From Cyanoderma ruficeps (Eukaryota > Chordata > Aves > Passeriformes > Timaliidae): a stretch of 64,000 nucleotides of DNA. The position numbers and the translations under genes are program-made. The notes under the pieces are model-generated. The model saw only the letters and a program-made list of their open reading frames with translations, made no database searches and was not told where the DNA came from. How positions within the stretch are numbered: the first letter of the stretch is position 1; every line of letters begins with the position of its first letter. The stretch is taken from assembly GCA_008694505.1 (NCBI GenBank), contig VZDJ01007753.1, positions 21,758,696-21,822,695 of the forward strand. Direction: 5' to 3'. Shown here piece by piece: positions 62,058-64,000 of the stretch.

Positions 62058-63758
62058 AGAATAGTTCTGTAATAATTGATGGATGAAGGAATTCATTATG
62101 AATATGATGTAATGGAATAGGCACCATGATTTAATCATCAGAAGAGGGGCTCTGTGGATCTCACACAAAGGTATCAAAGTCATTCCCATGATAAATAGCA
62201 TGTGATAAGCTGTTTAGAAAACGCTAATGCAAACCACAGAAAAATGTGCAGGAAGGAGACATACCAATTCCTTGTATGGAAACCAGCTGACTCCTAAGAA
62301 CCAAAGAGGCAGTCTAATGAGGAAGGGAAACAGCAGTGTCAATGGATCCATCAACATTTTGAAAATTATCCTCCTTGATAGGCACATTTGTTAGGATTAA
62401 AACTTATTTGCTTGACTATTGTTCACAAAGCCTTTCACGCACTATTCACCGGGGACCTAAGTCTAAGGAAATATTTTTACAGTGATTTAGAAACACAGTG
62501 TGACCTTTTCTGCCTTTTTGTTTTCTTTTGGTATTTCTTTACATGAAAAACTTTTCTCAAGATTTTATATAAGTTGTAAACCAATTTTAGTCCAGGTAGG
62601 AACTGTATCTCAATTTCAGCTGCAATATCTTCCCCTAGCATTATCTGAGATGCTCTGGGTTTTCTTGTGAGATACAGAAAACATCCCTAGTGCAAATCAA
62701 AATTCTGTATATGCAATGTACAATGTGGAAGATTACTGAAAAATTGATACAGGAATGGTACTTCTTGCTTAGTAATAGATTTATCACAGTTCACTGATAG
62801 TGTCACTAGTCATCAAACACCAGCACTATTACTATTATTCCTCCAGGTCTTTGCAGGCCATCACGAAAAAGATCAAAAACTGTGACTGAATGAAGACAAA
62901 CTCTCCTGATATAAGAGGTTTCAATGAGAAAATCACCAGAGGTTTGCAGAGACAATTATTACTATTATCAGTGACACTAGAGAGAGCTAAAAGTGTTTGC
63001 TCTTGATGTACTGCCATGTTTCGTTGCAGATAATGTGGTCATCCAAAGAAGAGTCATATCCTTTACAAGCAGAAAATATGCCCCCAAAATTCTCTTCAGA
63101 TTTCATTTACAGTACCTGCTTATCAATGTCCAGCTCTCAGATGAACTGTGTGGAGAGCACAGTACACATTCCAAATTATGAACATTAAAATTGCTTCATT
63201 CACTTTTCCTGAGGTAGTCCACATATAGCAATGGTTGAAGAAGTTTTCAGTTCTAGAATATTTTTTCCCTGCTGCCACAAACAAACTAAAAGAAAATCTA
63301 TCTGTGACATAATGTGACAGGAAATGATGACAATTCAATTATCTTAATTGCCACCCCAAAATGCCCAGCAGTGAGTAGTTAACACCCACAGAATCTCATA
63401 AACTCTTTGTTGAGAAATAGAAAGAAACATAATTATACTGAGATATCTGCTTTTCACTGAATTTTTCAGCTACTGTCTAGATGTGAGTACTGGTTGCTTT
63501 ATTATACATATATATCTCTCCAGGACCTTCTTAAACACAGTTTGTGCTTTATGAAGAAAAAAATAGCCATAGAAGATTCTTTTCTCCTGAATCTGATAGT
63601 ATAAATAAAATAGCTCATGTTGAAAATACTGACCCAGTGACATCATCTCCTGGACCTACGTTCTCATTTGGAATTCCTGTAGAGGGAATAACTGGATATC
63701 AGGAGCTATAAGGCACCATTATTTGTGTATTAGGCTTGTCATCCAGGTTTGTAAAATG

Positions 63759-63777
63759 GAGAGAGAGAGAGAGAGAG
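63759..63777. repeat. (GA)n microsatellite
   Basis: About nine GA dinucleotides in tandem. Confidence 0.9.
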
Positions 63778-64000
63778 TATTTCAGGGGAAGCATGGAGCT
63801 CCACCTGGCGAGGTGCAGACAGATGATGTCAGAGGATATGGTTGCCCAATGTTTTCCTATAAAACAGCCAGGTATCCTTTGCTCCAGACAATCAAATACA
63901 TTCTTTGCTGGGAAACTGCAAGGCTAGTGCTTACAACTCCAAAAGATGAAAAGGGGAAGAGAGATTGTTTGGGTGGCAAATATTAAAGCTTTTTCTGATT

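Larger units (their letters stand above)
61611..64000. other. Unique AT-rich non-coding DNA
   Basis: No gene was recognised. It contains a T16 run (61829-61844), an ATC-rich palindrome (62035-62057) and a GA dinucleotide tract (63759-63777). Open frames up to 87 codons have no recognisable content. Confidence 0.45.

Noticed and set aside
1..64000. Endogenous viral genes, tRNA or snRNA genes, CRISPR, or a bacterial-type defence system
   Set aside because: No such sequence was recognised on either strand. The composition and CR1 content point to vertebrate nuclear DNA, although divergent RNA genes cannot be excluded without a covariance-model search.

Overview
The window looks like nuclear DNA from a bird. 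It is AT-rich (by eye well under 40% GC), contains no gene-dense stretch, and its recognisable interspersed repeats are mostly fragments of CR1, the LINE family that dominates avian genomes, against an otherwise repeat-poor background. A crocodilian or turtle is less likely, because repeats of this class would be denser. I cannot name the species. A single N inside a long poly-T tract (10134) shows this is a draft or scaffold assembly.

I find no protein-coding gene, no tRNA or rRNA, and no CRISPR or prokaryotic feature. The longest open frames (150 codons at 25815-26267, 124 codons at 44467-44841, 118 codons at 1122-1478) are about what chance gives in 64 kb of AT-rich DNA read in six frames, and none encodes a family I recognise. 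The window is best read as intergenic desert or the inside of a very large intron.

Layout. 0-10 kb: unique AT-rich DNA with a degraded minus-strand CR1 (about 2.1-2.4 kb) and an internal CR1 scrap (3.8-4.05 kb). 10-12 kb: a T-rich tract with the N, then an unusual 5'-end CR1 fragment (5' leader plus start of the endonuclease domain). 12-27 kb: mostly unique DNA, with some stretches that resemble conserved non-coding elements. 27-37 kb: a CR1 3' end on the minus strand, a GATA-type hexanucleotide microsatellite, several very old repeats shared among amniotes, and a good CR1 3' end at 36.1-36.4 kb. 37-54 kb: unique DNA with a small structured motif (40.5 kb), a CRE-like pair (44.0 kb), an old MIR-type SINE (45.6 kb) and a few short GC-richer islands. 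54-64 kb: a perfect 138-bp direct duplication (54.1 and 56.3 kb), a degraded CR1 reverse-transcriptase piece (57.7 kb), a three-unit ~81-bp minisatellite (59.6 kb) and a long, old CR1 3' half (60.8-61.6 kb).

The most unexpected signal is the 138-bp repeat with zero mismatches, 2,184 bp apart, with no shared flanks. It is either a very recent templated or segmental duplication or an assembly artefact. All family assignments come from recalled consensus motifs, not from a database search.
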